From: Cytobacillus gottheilii
GTDB lineage: Bacteria > Bacillota > Bacilli > Bacillales > Cytobacillaceae
Length of the DNA stretch: 64,000 bases
Direction of reading: 5' to 3'
Assembly: GCF_001636345.1 (NCBI RefSeq)
Contig: NZ_KV440945.1
Span: 3,941,854 to 4,005,853 of the forward strand
Shown here: positions 45,139 to 54,346 of the stretch, piece after piece
How the letters are laid out: every line of letters begins with the position of its first letter
Position numbering within the stretch: the stretch's first letter is position 1
The notes under the pieces: model-generated
The model's database searches: none
Told to the model about the DNA's origin: nothing
Seen by the model: only the letters and a program-made list of their open reading frames with translations
Translations under genes and position numbers: made by a program

Positions 45139-45710
45139 GCGGATTTCGGGAGGTACTTTCTCTTTGTAATTCCCGAAACTTTGTCTCCTAGCGGATTTCG
45201 GGAATTACTTTCCCTTTGCATTTCTCGAAACTTTGTCTCCTAGCGGATTTCGGGAGGTATTTTCCCTTTGCATTTCCCGAAACTTTGTCTCCTAGCGGAT
45301 TTCGGGAATTATTTTCCCTTTGCATTTCCCGAAACTTTGTCTCCTAGCGGATTTCGGGAGGTACTTTCCCTTTGCATTTCCCGAAACTTTATCTCCAAGC
45401 GGATTTCGGGAATTACTTTCCCTTTGCATTTCCCGAAACTTTATCTCCAAGCGGATTTCGGGAATTACTTTCCCTTTGTAATTCCCGAAACTTTGTCTCC
45501 TAGCGGATTTCGGGAATCACTTTCCCTTTGTAATTCCTGAAACTTTGTCTCCTAGCGGATTTCGGGAATCACTTTCCCTTTGTAATTCCCGAAACTTTGT
45601 CTCCTAGCGGATTTCGAGAATCACTTTCCCTTTGCATTTCCCGAAACTTTGTCTCCTAGCGGATTTCGGGAATCACTTTCCCTTTGCATTTCCCGAAACT
45701 ACTTCGGCAT
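45139..45710. repeat. Tandem array of a 52-bp unit, eleven copies
   Basis: GCGGATTTC occurs at 45139, 45191, 45243, 45295, 45347, 45399, 45451, 45503, 45555, 45607 and 45659, an exact 52-bp period, followed by one degenerate copy ending near 45710. Each unit contains TTTCGGGA and its reverse complement TCCCGAAA, so half-sites alternate orientation about every 26 bp. Units 1, 3 and 5 carry GGGAGGTA, units 2, 4, 6 and 7 GGGAATTA, and 8 to 11 GAATCA, indicating stepwise duplication, including of a 104-bp double unit. It lies between converging genes. Confidence 0.97.
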
Positions 45711-45747
45711 CCCGATTTCAGACATCAGTTTCCCTCTTTCTTACACA

Positions 45748-46119
45748 TTATATAGATTGCTTTACATAAATAGCTTGAGTCTTTTTAACAGTTTTACAGT
45801 CTTGCAAATCTTCGTTTGTTAAAAGTCCCAGCTCAATCGCTGATTTTATTTTAGCTTCGTCCGGGCTTTTTACAATGAGATTATTCAAATTAAGGCCTTC
45901 TAACTTTTCTACGGTCGATTCCTGCTCATATTTTTCAGCCGTTCTTATTTGCCGCTGCAGTTTGAAATCATGTACAACAAGCTCACCCTTTTGTCCTTCT
46001 CCGACTGTATGATCAAAATAACTGTTAAAGGAAGTCTTCAAATCAGCCAGCTCGTCATCCAGCTCTTTTTTCCGCTTGATTAGCTCTGTATAACGGACAA
46101 GCATTTCTCTCGTTATCAT
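45748..46119 (-). CDS. Hypothetical protein with coiled-coil N-terminus
   Basis: 123 residues from the ATG at 46119, which follows GGAGGAGAACA; a longer frame upstream lacks this. The first ~40 residues (RYTELIKRKKELDDELADLKTSFNSYF) look like a coiled coil; the rest is mixed alpha/beta with repeated LNLNNLIVKSPDEAKIKSAIE. No family recognised. It is the first gene beyond the 52-bp array and reads away from it. A phage or cell-wall role cannot be suggested from sequence. Confidence 0.62.
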   Translation of the reverse strand: MITREMLVRYTELIKRKKELDDELADLKTSFNSYFDHTVGEGQKGELVVHDFKLQRQIRTAEKYEQESTVEKLEGLNLNNLIVKSPDEAKIKSAIELGLLTNEDLQDCKTVKKTQAIYVKQSI

Positions 46120-46225
46120 TGTTCTCCTCCATTTCAAAAAAGAATACTACATTGTATTTTTGAAATGGAGACTATATTCATCATGTTATGAACATAGCAA
46201 AAGTATAAATTTCTACAATAAAAAA

Positions 46226-46246
46226 CGACCGGGATTTCACCGGTCG
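46226..46246 (-). terminator. Terminator of the MerR-family gene
   Basis: CGACCGG and CCGGTCG pair with TGAAATC in the loop; TTTTTTATTG follows on the minus strand. Confidence 0.9.
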
Positions 46247-46257
46247 CTAACTCATCT

Positions 46258-47022
46258 CTACTGCTGTTTTGCTGTATAAATCAATATTGCATCACGCAGG
46301 AAAACCGCGGTTCCCTTCTTCTGTTTATCATAATAGGCTGTAAACCTTTTATCATCCACATACATTTGCGCAAGATTGGCATGGGCATCTTTATTGTATT
46401 CCTTCCAATGAAAGCATAGCCACTTCTTATGAAGGTCTGCTGCCTGCTGAGCTATTTCTGAAGAAGGGTCTCCTGTTTCAATTGCCTCAGCCAGCAGTGT
46501 AAACATTTTTTGTTCCAGCGCCTGTAATTGTTCATAATTCTTTTCAGACATGTTTATTAACTTGCGATTGGACTCATCAATCGCAGCATCTCCATACTTC
46601 TCACGAATTTCTGCACCATATTTTTTCTCATTATCATCGACTAGTTTCTTTTTAAAGCCTTCAAATTTCTCTTGATCAGACATGGTCATTCTCCCTTCTG
46701 CAGACAGAATTGTCGCATTCACATTTTTTATTAATTGATCAAGCTGTCTTTGTTTTTCCAGGAGCTTTTCACGGTGTTCCTTTAGTGCAGCAACTGAATC
46801 AAAGTCTGGACTAGATACAATCTCTTTGATTTCCTCAAGACTGACACCAAGCTCACGATAAAAAAGAATCTGCTGAAGTGCATCTACCTCTTTTTCACCA
46901 TAAATCCGGTATCCAGATGAATTGATTCTAGCCGGCTTTAGAAGTCCAATTTCATCGTAATACCTTAAGGTTCTTGTACTTACTCCAGCTAATGCTCCCA
47001 GTTTTTGCACTGTATATTCCAT
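46258..47022 (-). CDS. MerR-family regulator, Mta/TipA type
   Basis: 254 residues from the ATG at 47022 (GGAGTGATTAC precedes it). The N-terminal MerR winged helix is clear: YTVQKLGALAGVSTRTLRYYDEIGLLKP, then a coiled helix (about 75-110), and a C-terminal TipAS-like drug-binding domain (from about 118: SDQEKFEGFKKKLVDDNEKKYGAEI). Length and plan match B. subtilis Mta (257 residues), which activates multidrug efflux genes. It is monocistronic. Direct targets are not visible nearby. Confidence 0.87.
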   Translation of the reverse strand: MEYTVQKLGALAGVSTRTLRYYDEIGLLKPARINSSGYRIYGEKEVDALQQILFYRELGVSLEEIKEIVSSPDFDSVAALKEHREKLLEKQRQLDQLIKNVNATILSAEGRMTMSDQEKFEGFKKKLVDDNEKKYGAEIREKYGDAAIDESNRKLINMSEKNYEQLQALEQKMFTLLAEAIETGDPSSEIAQQAADLHKKWLCFHWKEYNKDAHANLAQMYVDDKRFTAYYDKQKKGTAVFLRDAILIYTAKQQ

Positions 47023-47153
47023 GTAATCACTCCTATACAAAGTTCAGCTTAGAAGGCGCCTTTGAAACCCTGCCTTCTATCAAAAATGTTACACGTTTCC
47101 GCTGCGTAAAGGTCAACCGTATTTTTCACATTTTTATATTCTATTATAAAAAA

Positions 47154-47180
47154 CTCCCTAAACCAAAGCGGTCTAAGGAG
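47154..47180 (-). terminator. Terminator of the 63-residue membrane protein gene
   Basis: CTCCTTAGACC pairs with GGTTTAGGGAG on the minus strand around GCTTT, then TTTTTTATAATAG. Confidence 0.85.
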
Positions 47181-47187
47181 GAATTTC

Positions 47188-47379
47188 TTACTTTCTTTGA
47201 TCCCGATGATCAAGGAAAAACAGTGTATAGGATATAAGCCCAGACAACAATGAAGCACCAATGGCGATCAAAAATCGAATGCCAAGTTCAATATCCGAAA
47301 AATCCTTATCGAGCATCCACAAGGCGGCAATTGCTACAAGGATCATGATGGCAATCACAGCCGGCAGCTTTTTTTTCAA
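47188..47379 (-). CDS. Small two-span membrane protein
   Basis: 63 residues: MKKKLPAVIAIMILVAIAALW and LGIRFLIAIGASLLSGLISY are two membrane segments separated by a short acidic loop, ending in a basic tail. GGAAGTTA-type sequence precedes the ATG and a strong terminator follows. It may share a promoter with the TraB gene, from which it is separated by 33 bases. Function unknown. Confidence 0.62.
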   Translation of the reverse strand: MKKKLPAVIAIMILVAIAALWMLDKDFSDIELGIRFLIAIGASLLSGLISYTLFFLDHRDQRK

Positions 47380-47412
47380 GATAAATAACTTCCTTTCAAG
47401 GCAATGGTAAGA

Positions 47413-48579
47413 TTAAAAGTTTTGAAAGAATAAACGTATAACATCAGCTCCGCCAATGAATGTGCCTAATGAACTTCCCAGATTCGCCAGCACGACAATA
47501 AGCAAAATGCGTGTCACTTTATTTCTCCAAAAGCCTTTAAACGTAAATACATCTTCTGTCAATTTCTCAAAATCACTTACATTTGGTTTAACTAAAAATG
47601 CTTGTGCTATACCTGCAAACCAGCCTGCTGCAAGCAGCGGATTTAACGAAGTAATAGGTGCTGCAATGAATGCCGTTAATATAGTTAGCGGATGGCCCAG
47701 AGCTAACGCAGCTCCCAGTGCAGATAAACCGCCATTCCATAATACCCAGCTAAGTGTTTGCTGAAGTCCTGCATCTGGATTAGCAATAAACGTATAAGCT
47801 ATAATCGCCAGGATAAGGATTGGAATACTCCAGCCAATTATTTTTGGTGCCTTTGATTTTGGCGGCAGTGCCGTCAATTTTTTCAAATCATGTTTTTTAT
47901 GTATTTCTTTTGTTATTCCTGGTACGTGGGCAGCCCCAAGTACAGCTACAATTTTTTCACCTGGTGCATTTCTGATTTTTTCAGCGAGATACTGATCACG
48001 TTCATCAATAAGCGGCACCTTTAATTGCGGAAAGGAATCTGTAAATTCATCTAAAATCGCATTAATGGTATCCTGCTTTTTCATTTTTTCAAGCTCTTCT
48101 TCTGTAATACTTTCATCACTGAAAATACTGGCGATCACTTGAGATAAGAGGAGCGACTTTCCTTTTAACCCTAATCCTCCCCAGATACGCGAGAAAGTAA
48201 TCTGGATATTCCGGTCCGCCAACACTAGTTTTGCATCTACATCTTTCGCTGATTCAATTCCTTGAATCATTTCTTGACCAGGTTTTATATCAAACTGCTT
48301 GGCCATTCGGTTTTGAAAAGAGGATATAGCTAAGTTCATCAGCAGCAAGGTTGCTTTTTTTTCTTTAATGACCTTGAAAATATCCATCTCTTTCCATTTG
48401 TTACCTTCCATAACAGACTGATAACGGCCTGCATCAAGTTCAACACAGACTGAGTCTGGTCTTTCTTGTTCAATGACCTCTTTTACCTGTTCAGCACTAT
48501 TTTTTGAAATATGAGCGGTGCCAATTAGTATGTATTCTTTTCCATCTAAATGCAGCCTCGTAATATTCTCCTCAGACAT
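47413..48579 (-). CDS. TraB/PrgY-family membrane protein
   Basis: 388 residues from the ATG at 48579 (AAGGAAGGTATTT precedes it). The N-terminal TIKI/TraB domain has GTAHISKNSAEQVKEVIEQERPDSVCVELD and a conserved Glu/His set; after about residue 255 come four or five membrane segments (IIGWSIPILILAIIAYTFI; LSWVLWNGGLSALGAAL; ILTAFIAAPITSLNPLLAAGWFAGIAQAF). The family includes Enterococcus PrgY/TraB, which damps peptide pheromones. Substrate here is unknown. No pheromone or conjugation genes are nearby. Confidence 0.87.
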   Translation of the reverse strand: MSEENITRLHLDGKEYILIGTAHISKNSAEQVKEVIEQERPDSVCVELDAGRYQSVMEGNKWKEMDIFKVIKEKKATLLLMNLAISSFQNRMAKQFDIKPGQEMIQGIESAKDVDAKLVLADRNIQITFSRIWGGLGLKGKSLLLSQVIASIFSDESITEEELEKMKKQDTINAILDEFTDSFPQLKVPLIDERDQYLAEKIRNAPGEKIVAVLGAAHVPGITKEIHKKHDLKKLTALPPKSKAPKIIGWSIPILILAIIAYTFIANPDAGLQQTLSWVLWNGGLSALGAALALGHPLTILTAFIAAPITSLNPLLAAGWFAGIAQAFLVKPNVSDFEKLTEDVFTFKGFWRNKVTRILLIVVLANLGSSLGTFIGGADVIRLFFQNF

Positions 48580-48817
48580 AAATACCTTCCTTTTTAACCT
48601 ATCACAGTTACTTATAGGTTTATTCACAAGACGTTTATAGTTTTTCTTAACTTTTCTTTTAAACTGTTAAAAAATCCATACTATAAGAGTACAAAATGTA
48701 CGTGATATAAACAACTACTTTATTCCCACGTATACTCATTTTACATTATTTTAAAGAGAAGTACTTGAAATCGGTATATAGCCGAGAGAATAACTGACTG
48801 TCAGGTATATACAAAAA

Positions 48818-48846
48818 GAACCGGCAGCGCATTGCTAAACCGGCTC
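48818..48846 (-). terminator. Terminator of the ring-cleaving dioxygenase gene
   Basis: GAGCCGGTTTA and (CGCTG)CCGGTTC pair on the minus strand around GCAATG, then TTTTTGTATATAC. Confidence 0.85.
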
Positions 48847-48861
48847 TCAGCTGAGAAGTGT

Positions 48862-49839
48862 TTATTCCTTCGTAAATGCCTGTGTGCTTCTTACTGTATC
48901 AATTGGACGTACCAGCTTTTCAATTTCTTCCCGCTTATGCTCTAAAAATGGCGGTAATGATAATTTCTCACCAAGTGTTTCATAAGGTTCATCTCCCATG
49001 AAACCAGGTCCATCTGTAGCAAATTCAAAAAGAATCTGAGGTGCCAGCCTTGAGTAAAGTGATTCAAAGAAAAAGCGATCAACGTGGCCTGAAGTACCAA
49101 AACCAAATTGTCGAAGTCTTTCATCCCAATAGTCGATAGCACTGCGATCCTCAACACGGAAAGCGGCATGGTGTACCGTGCCATACCCTTGGCGTCCCTG
49201 CGGCAATACTGAGTTATGTTCAGCAATGACTCTAGCGCCATTTCCGCCTTCTCCAGCTTCAAACAAGTATAGGTCTCCTTCGCGGGCAACCTCTTTGAAC
49301 TGAAGGACTTTGTTCATCATCTCTTTAAAATAGTCAATATTAGCAATGCGAACAGTAATGGGGCCTAAACCTGTGATCGCAAACTGTGTTGGTATCGGTC
49401 CTTTTTCCCAAGGTGATCCTGGGGCAACACCAGTAAGATTTTCATCTGAAACAAGTGCATATTGCTGATCATCAAAGTCTGTAAAAGAAAGTGTTTTAAC
49501 GCCAAATTCTTCTGTTATTCCACTATGTGCGACATTCAAACGATCAAAACGTTTTACCCAATAGTCAAGAGCAGCATCGCTCGGAACACGGAAGGCTGTT
49601 TTATAAATTTCATTTGTTCCATGAGTACCCTTCGGAATACCCGGAAAATCAAAAAATGTCATATCAGTACCTGGACTGCCTAGATCATCTGCAAAAAAGA
49701 GGTGATATGTTTGAATATCATCCTGATTGACCGTTTTCTTCACAAGACGCATTCCTAATGTATAAGTGAAAAATTGATAGTTTTTTTCTGCACTGCTTGT
49801 AATCGCAGTTACGTGATGGATACCTTTTAAAGGATGCAT
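48862..49839 (-). CDS. VOC-family ring-cleaving dioxygenase, MhqA/MhqO-like
   Basis: 325 residues made of two VOC modules. Metal-ligand residues are in GIHHVTAITSSAEKNYQF (His) and VHHAAFRVEDRSAIDYW (His), and a Glu in ILFEFATDGPGF. This is the plan of hydroquinone/catechol ring-cleaving dioxygenases such as B. subtilis MhqA, MhqE and MhqO, which respond to quinones. A partial match to the MhqR operator is present at 49877. It is monocistronic. Confidence 0.87.
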   Translation of the reverse strand: MHPLKGIHHVTAITSSAEKNYQFFTYTLGMRLVKKTVNQDDIQTYHLFFADDLGSPGTDMTFFDFPGIPKGTHGTNEIYKTAFRVPSDAALDYWVKRFDRLNVAHSGITEEFGVKTLSFTDFDDQQYALVSDENLTGVAPGSPWEKGPIPTQFAITGLGPITVRIANIDYFKEMMNKVLQFKEVAREGDLYLFEAGEGGNGARVIAEHNSVLPQGRQGYGTVHHAAFRVEDRSAIDYWDERLRQFGFGTSGHVDRFFFESLYSRLAPQILFEFATDGPGFMGDEPYETLGEKLSLPPFLEHKREEIEKLVRPIDTVRSTQAFTKE

Positions 49840-49876
49840 TATAATATACCTCCATTTTAAATATCTTTAATTAATT

Positions 49877-49896
49877 TATTTTTAATTCGAGATAAA
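49877..49896. promoter_or_regulatory. Possible MhqR-type operator
   Basis: TATTTTTAATTCGAGATAAA resembles the MhqR consensus tATCTcgaAtTCgAGATAaaa as I recall it, with the right half matching and the left half degenerate. It lies about 40 bases before the dioxygenase start. Confidence 0.4.
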
Positions 49897-50034
49897 TATA
49901 ACATTGAACTCTTCTCCTTGTCAAATATGTAACATTTACAAATTCATTAAATAACTTCCTGTTTTTTTACATAGTTCCCCTCCCTTTATGCAAAACTACT
50001 TACAATCACAAATAATGTAATTGGAGTCCTTTAT

Positions 50035-50292
50035 ATGATCACTCGTGCAACCTTTTTATTTTTTATACTTACCCTAATTCTCATTGTTTCTTTAGATTTT
50101 CCTATTAAAAACTTTGATTATAAAAAGGTGATGGGTGATCTGTTCGATTTTAGCAAAAACCCAGGAAATATGTATCTTGTGGGAATTGTGGGCTTTGCAT
50201 TGATTTATAGCTTCATTACCGATCTGAGATTAAAAAGGAGTTCATCTCATTCCAATGGTAAAAAGAACAACAATAAGAATTCATCTACTTAA
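50035..50292 (+). CDS. Small two-span membrane protein, candidate germinant-receptor D subunit
   Basis: 85 residues. TFLFFILTLILIVSLDFPI and MYLVGIVGFALIYSFITDL are membrane segments, with a polar, Ser/Asn/Lys-rich tail. GGAG eight bases before the ATG. It lies 67 bases upstream of the B subunit of a germinant-receptor operon, in the same direction. Small two-segment D proteins accompany ger operons in several bacilli and modulate receptor function. The call rests on size, topology and position; no sequence signature was recognised. Confidence 0.6.
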   Translation: MITRATFLFFILTLILIVSLDFPIKNFDYKKVMGDLFDFSKNPGNMYLVGIVGFALIYSFITDLRLKRSSSHSNGKKNNNKNSST

Positions 50293-50359
50293 ATATAGGA
50301 TAGATGAAGGTTCGCTTGCTTAAATATACTATTTTCACATAAAGGGATGAACGTGTTTT

Positions 50360-51523
50360 ATGAATAACTCCGGTGAGAAAATTTCCATTTTTGAATTTAT
50401 GTTATTAATTGTACTATTTGAAATTGGTACTGCCATTGTCGTTATACGAGGTGCAGATGCAAGACAAAACGCTTGGCTGGCAGTGAGCATTGCGATGGTG
50501 TTTGGATTTTTGCTGTTTGCTATGTACTTTAAATCTTTCTTATGGAAAGAAGGAAGTTTATATGAAATTTTAATCGCATGCTTCGGAAATAAATTAGGGA
50601 AGGTCTTCTCTTCGGTTTATACCGTCTATTTTATCTATTTAGCAAGCCGCGGACTGCGTGATTTCACTGAAATGCTTGTATCAGTGGTTTTGCCTCAAAC
50701 ACCAATTGAATTCTCTTCAATCCTGTTTATGGCTGTTTCTGCTTATACTCTATACTTAGGATTTGAGGTTTTCTCAAGGACAACTGTTATTTTTGCACCA
50801 TATATTTTTGTACTACTAGGTGCAGTTACGCTCTTTTTATGGGTGAACAAGAGCATTGATTTAACAAATTTGCAGCCTATTCTTGCAGATGGAATAATGC
50901 CTATTTTAAAAGCAGTTTTCCCTGATCTTTTAACCTTTCCCTTTGGTGAACTGATTGTGTTTACAATCATCCTGCCTCAGGTGGTGAATGTTAAAAATAG
51001 CTTTCGTCTTATTCTTCTGGCGATATACAGTTCAGGATTGATTATCACGCTTACTATTATTTTAAATGTAAGTGTTTTGAGCGAGTCCGGTTACTTACGC
51101 GCCAACTTCCCCTTACTTAGTTCAGCAAGGGAAATATCGATTGCAAATTTTCTGGAAAGAATTGATGCCTTTGTTGTTTTTATTATTATGTTGGGCGTAT
51201 TTGTAAAAGTGTCTATTTTTTTATTTTGTGCACTAAAAGGGCTAGAAGCAATTTACGAGCAGCCTTATCGTTATTTCGCTTTTCCAATTGGCATGCTTGC
51301 TGCTGCGTTTTCTGTTCTTATTGCATTTAGCTTGAATGAGCATTTAAAAGAAGGTTTAGAAATAGTTCCCTATTATCTAAGCATTCCGCTGCAGATAGGA
51401 TTGCCGATGCTAGTATTTTCCATTCTTTTTTACAAATCTAAACGTGGGGAGGGAGCAGAACATGAAAAAAACAATAAAAACCTTCAAAAAAATCGGAACA
51501 AAGGAAACGAGGCAAGCAGCTGA
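50360..51523 (+). CDS. Germinant receptor B subunit (GerAB/GerKB-type spore germination permease)
   Basis: 387 residues with about ten membrane segments (the APC-type fold): IFEFMLLIVLFEIGTAIVVI, YFIYLASRGLRDFTEMLVSVVLP and others. The conserved block around residues 35-60 and LPQTPIEF match GerAB. It is the first of three receptor genes and overlaps the A subunit by 62 bases. Gene order B-A-C differs from the usual A-B-C of gerA, gerB and gerK operons. The germinant specificity cannot be read from sequence. Confidence 0.93.
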   Translation: MNNSGEKISIFEFMLLIVLFEIGTAIVVIRGADARQNAWLAVSIAMVFGFLLFAMYFKSFLWKEGSLYEILIACFGNKLGKVFSSVYTVYFIYLASRGLRDFTEMLVSVVLPQTPIEFSSILFMAVSAYTLYLGFEVFSRTTVIFAPYIFVLLGAVTLFLWVNKSIDLTNLQPILADGIMPILKAVFPDLLTFPFGELIVFTIILPQVVNVKNSFRLILLAIYSSGLIITLTIILNVSVLSESGYLRANFPLLSSAREISIANFLERIDAFVVFIIMLGVFVKVSIFLFCALKGLEAIYEQPYRYFAFPIGMLAAAFSVLIAFSLNEHLKEGLEIVPYYLSIPLQIGLPMLVFSILFYKSKRGEGAEHEKNNKNLQKNRNKGNEASS

Positions 51524-53048
51524 AGAAATAACGGTTGAAGAAAAAGACGATCTTCCCGATTCACTGGAAGAGCATATTAACGAATTAAAATCACTCCTGC
51601 ACCATACAAGTGATCTTTTAATAGATGATATTTATGTTGGCAGTCTAAAAGCTAAATTATGTTATATTGAGTCTATTTGTGATTCTAGTCATATTTACGA
51701 AAAAATTCAGCACCCTTTAAACACGATCCCAACTGTAACAGATAAAAATTTACGACTCGATAGTAAACGCGAACTGATTCGACTCTTTTCAAGTGCACAG
51801 CTTCAATTTTCAGATAACTTGAAGGAAGCCGGAAAAAAACTGGTTGATGGGTTTGCCTTAATCATCTTAAAGGATTCAGAGCCATATTGTTTTATACAGG
51901 TAAAAGGCGCTGAAACAAGAAGCATTACAGAGCCAACAACGCAAACAACGATTAGAGGTCCTAAAGATGGTTTTGTTGAAGATCTTTCAACAAACTTGAG
52001 TCTAATAAGAAGCAGAATCAAGAACCCAAACTTATGTTTCCAAAAATATATAATTGGTGAAGATACAAGTACTTCTGTCACAATCGGCTATATGGGTAAT
52101 ATTGTAAATGATAAAATATTAGAAGAGGTTAAGACACGGCTTGAAGAGATTAAGACGTTTGCCATCTTTGAATCAGCGAATATTGAGGAAATGATAGCTG
52201 ATAAGACCTTCACTCCCTTTCCACTTATTTATAATTCGGAGAGACCGGATTCTGTTGCGGCTCATATCGTCTCAGGAAAAATTGCTGTATTAGTGGATGG
52301 AACACCTTTTGTACTTACGGCACCTGCCACATTTAATGATTTTTTCAGCATATCAGAGGATTACTATCAGCCTTTCTTTATGGCATCCTTTTTGCGGATC
52401 ATCCGTTATTTTTCCTTTGTCATTTCACTGCTGCTTCCATCCCTTTATGTAGCCATAATTACCTATCACCATGAAATGATCCCAACCACACTCATCACCA
52501 AAATATTTTCCCAGCGAGAAGGAATTCCTTTTCCAGCTGTTATTGAGGCGCTTGCTATGGAGATTACATTTGAAATCTTGCGAGAGGCTGGGGTTCGTAT
52601 GCCACGCGCTGTCGGGCAAACCGTTTCCATTGTTGGCGGACTTGTTATTGGTCAATCTGCAGTTGAGGCAGGCATCGTCTCTAACTTCATGGTTATTATT
52701 GTAGCGTTAACAGCGATTGCAAGTTTTGTTTCACCTGTTTACAATTTAGCGATTTCAACTCGGATGCTGCGCTTTTTGTTTATTCTGCTTGGCGGGATGA
52801 TCGGCTTTTATGGGATTATATTAGCTCTCATTATAATGGTTGCCCATTTAAATAGTTTAAGATCGTTTGGGGTACCTTATTTAACTCCAGTTACACCATT
52901 TATTGCCTCTGACCAGCAGGATACCTTTGTTCGTCTTCCCTATTTTATGATGTTTTCACGACCAAAATATTTAAAAACAAAAAAGGAAACAAAGCAATTC
53001 AATGATAATTCTCCAACACCTCCAGTAAATAAGGAGGGACAACAATGA
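51462..53048 (+). CDS. Germinant receptor A subunit (GerAA/GerKA-type)
   Basis: 528 residues from the ATG at 51462, preceded by GGGGAGGGAG; an upstream ATG gives a six-residue longer, less likely start. The N-terminal ~240 residues are soluble (SSGTVVADKNLRLDSKRE-type region), including RGPKDGFVEDLSTNLSLIRSRI; then four to five membrane segments from about residue 290 (VVALAIITYHHEMIPTTLITKI-type region, EGIPFPAVIEALAMEITFEILREAG). This matches the GerA family (spore inner membrane). Overlaps B upstream and C downstream (4 bases). Confidence 0.94.
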   Translation: MKKTIKTFKKIGTKETRQAAEEITVEEKDDLPDSLEEHINELKSLLHHTSDLLIDDIYVGSLKAKLCYIESICDSSHIYEKIQHPLNTIPTVTDKNLRLDSKRELIRLFSSAQLQFSDNLKEAGKKLVDGFALIILKDSEPYCFIQVKGAETRSITEPTTQTTIRGPKDGFVEDLSTNLSLIRSRIKNPNLCFQKYIIGEDTSTSVTIGYMGNIVNDKILEEVKTRLEEIKTFAIFESANIEEMIADKTFTPFPLIYNSERPDSVAAHIVSGKIAVLVDGTPFVLTAPATFNDFFSISEDYYQPFFMASFLRIIRYFSFVISLLLPSLYVAIITYHHEMIPTTLITKIFSQREGIPFPAVIEALAMEITFEILREAGVRMPRAVGQTVSIVGGLVIGQSAVEAGIVSNFMVIIVALTAIASFVSPVYNLAISTRMLRFLFILLGGMIGFYGIILALIIMVAHLNSLRSFGVPYLTPVTPFIASDQQDTFVRLPYFMMFSRPKYLKTKKETKQFNDNSPTPPVNKEGQQ

Positions 53049-54259
53049 GAAAATGGATATTTCTCTTGTTTTACTTGGGTGGAACTATACTGCTTACCGG
53101 CTGCTGGGATCTGAGAGAAGTCAATCAAGTTTCCATTGTCTCTGGATTGGCTCTTGACCAAGGCGAAGAATCAAAGTATCGATTAACAATTGAATTATTT
53201 AATCCTACTGAATTAACCCCTCAGACGAGTTCTGGGAACACTGCTAGTATTGTCTTTGGCATTAATGGGGATTCCATTGGGGAAATGATGCTTAGACTAA
53301 ATGAGATATTTTCCAGGAAGCCGATTTTTTCACATATGAAAACCATGTTTATTAGCGAAGAGCTTGCCAAAACTGGAATTGCCGAATTATTAGATCCAAT
53401 GGACCGCAACAGAGAAATACGAAATGATTTTAATATCATGGTTGTAGAAGCACCTCATAAGGCAGCAGACGCATTAAAAATTACGTATCCTCTGCAAAAG
53501 GTTTCAACACTAAAAATAAATACGCAAGCGAACAATTTTTTTGAGGATTGGGGTGGAGATCCTGATGTCCGGTTAAAGGATATTATTGATTCAATGGTAT
53601 CTGAAGGACGAGAGCCTATTACAGCAATGGTAGAAATTGTTGGTGACCCAAAAGAAGGTTCAAAAATAGAAAATATACATTCTACTCACCCTAATACTTA
53701 TATTAAAATCAGCGGGATAGCTCTTTTTAAAGGTGACGCGATGATTGGCAAGATGCCCATCTCAGCAACTAGAGATTATTTGATCACACAAAATAAACTA
53801 AGACAAACTTCTTTGTCCATAAACTGTAAGGATGACCAGACTGTTGATATTCAGCTAAAGGACATTAACGTTGGTACAAATGTTTCTGTGAAAAATAACG
53901 AGCCTACCTATCATATTTCGATAAGTGGAGAAGGTAATATAAATGGGGTTCAATGCTCTGAACAACTGAATTTATCTGCAACAACTGAGAAATTTGAAAC
54001 AAAAGCTGAAGACTTTATTGAAGGAGAACTCCTCCATACAATAAACGAAGTCCAAAATGATTATGGTGCAGATATATTCGGCTTTGGAGAACTCCTTTAT
54101 AAATCTCTGCCAAAACAATTCAAACAGAAGCAGACAAATTGGAACGAAACTTTCGTTAATGCAAAGTTTGAAGTGAATTCTACTATTAAGATTCGCAGAT
54201 CTGGCTTAAGAAATGAATCATATATTTCAGAAATTAATGACCAAGAAGTAGAACAATAA
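53045..54259 (+). CDS. Germinant receptor C subunit (GerAC/GerKC-type lipoprotein)
   Basis: 404 residues. Lipoprotein signal: FLLFYLGGTILLTGC, with the lipobox ending LTGC (Cys19-20), then WDLREVNQVSIVSGLALDQG, the GerAC starting signature. Three mixed alpha/beta domains follow. The last gene of the operon, overlapping A by four bases, completing an intact receptor. Lipid attachment by Lgt is required for the family's function. A complete receptor strongly supports a spore-former. Confidence 0.95.
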   Translation: MRKWIFLLFYLGGTILLTGCWDLREVNQVSIVSGLALDQGEESKYRLTIELFNPTELTPQTSSGNTASIVFGINGDSIGEMMLRLNEIFSRKPIFSHMKTMFISEELAKTGIAELLDPMDRNREIRNDFNIMVVEAPHKAADALKITYPLQKVSTLKINTQANNFFEDWGGDPDVRLKDIIDSMVSEGREPITAMVEIVGDPKEGSKIENIHSTHPNTYIKISGIALFKGDAMIGKMPISATRDYLITQNKLRQTSLSINCKDDQTVDIQLKDINVGTNVSVKNNEPTYHISISGEGNINGVQCSEQLNLSATTEKFETKAEDFIEGELLHTINEVQNDYGADIFGFGELLYKSLPKQFKQKQTNWNETFVNAKFEVNSTIKIRRSGLRNESYISEINDQEVEQ

Positions 54260-54346
54260 TTTTTTTCAGTTACCATTGAACACTTCTAAAGAGAAGGGTA
54301 TACTCAACTTTAATATTAATATGAAGAAAGTAGAATTGGTTAACAT

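Noticed and set aside
45268-45540. Plus-strand 90-codon frame inside the 52-bp array
   Set aside because: The unit length shifts frame each copy, there is no ribosome binding site, and the codons follow the repeat.
45139-45710. CRISPR array
   Set aside because: The full 52-bp unit is conserved; there are no unique spacers and no cas genes nearby.
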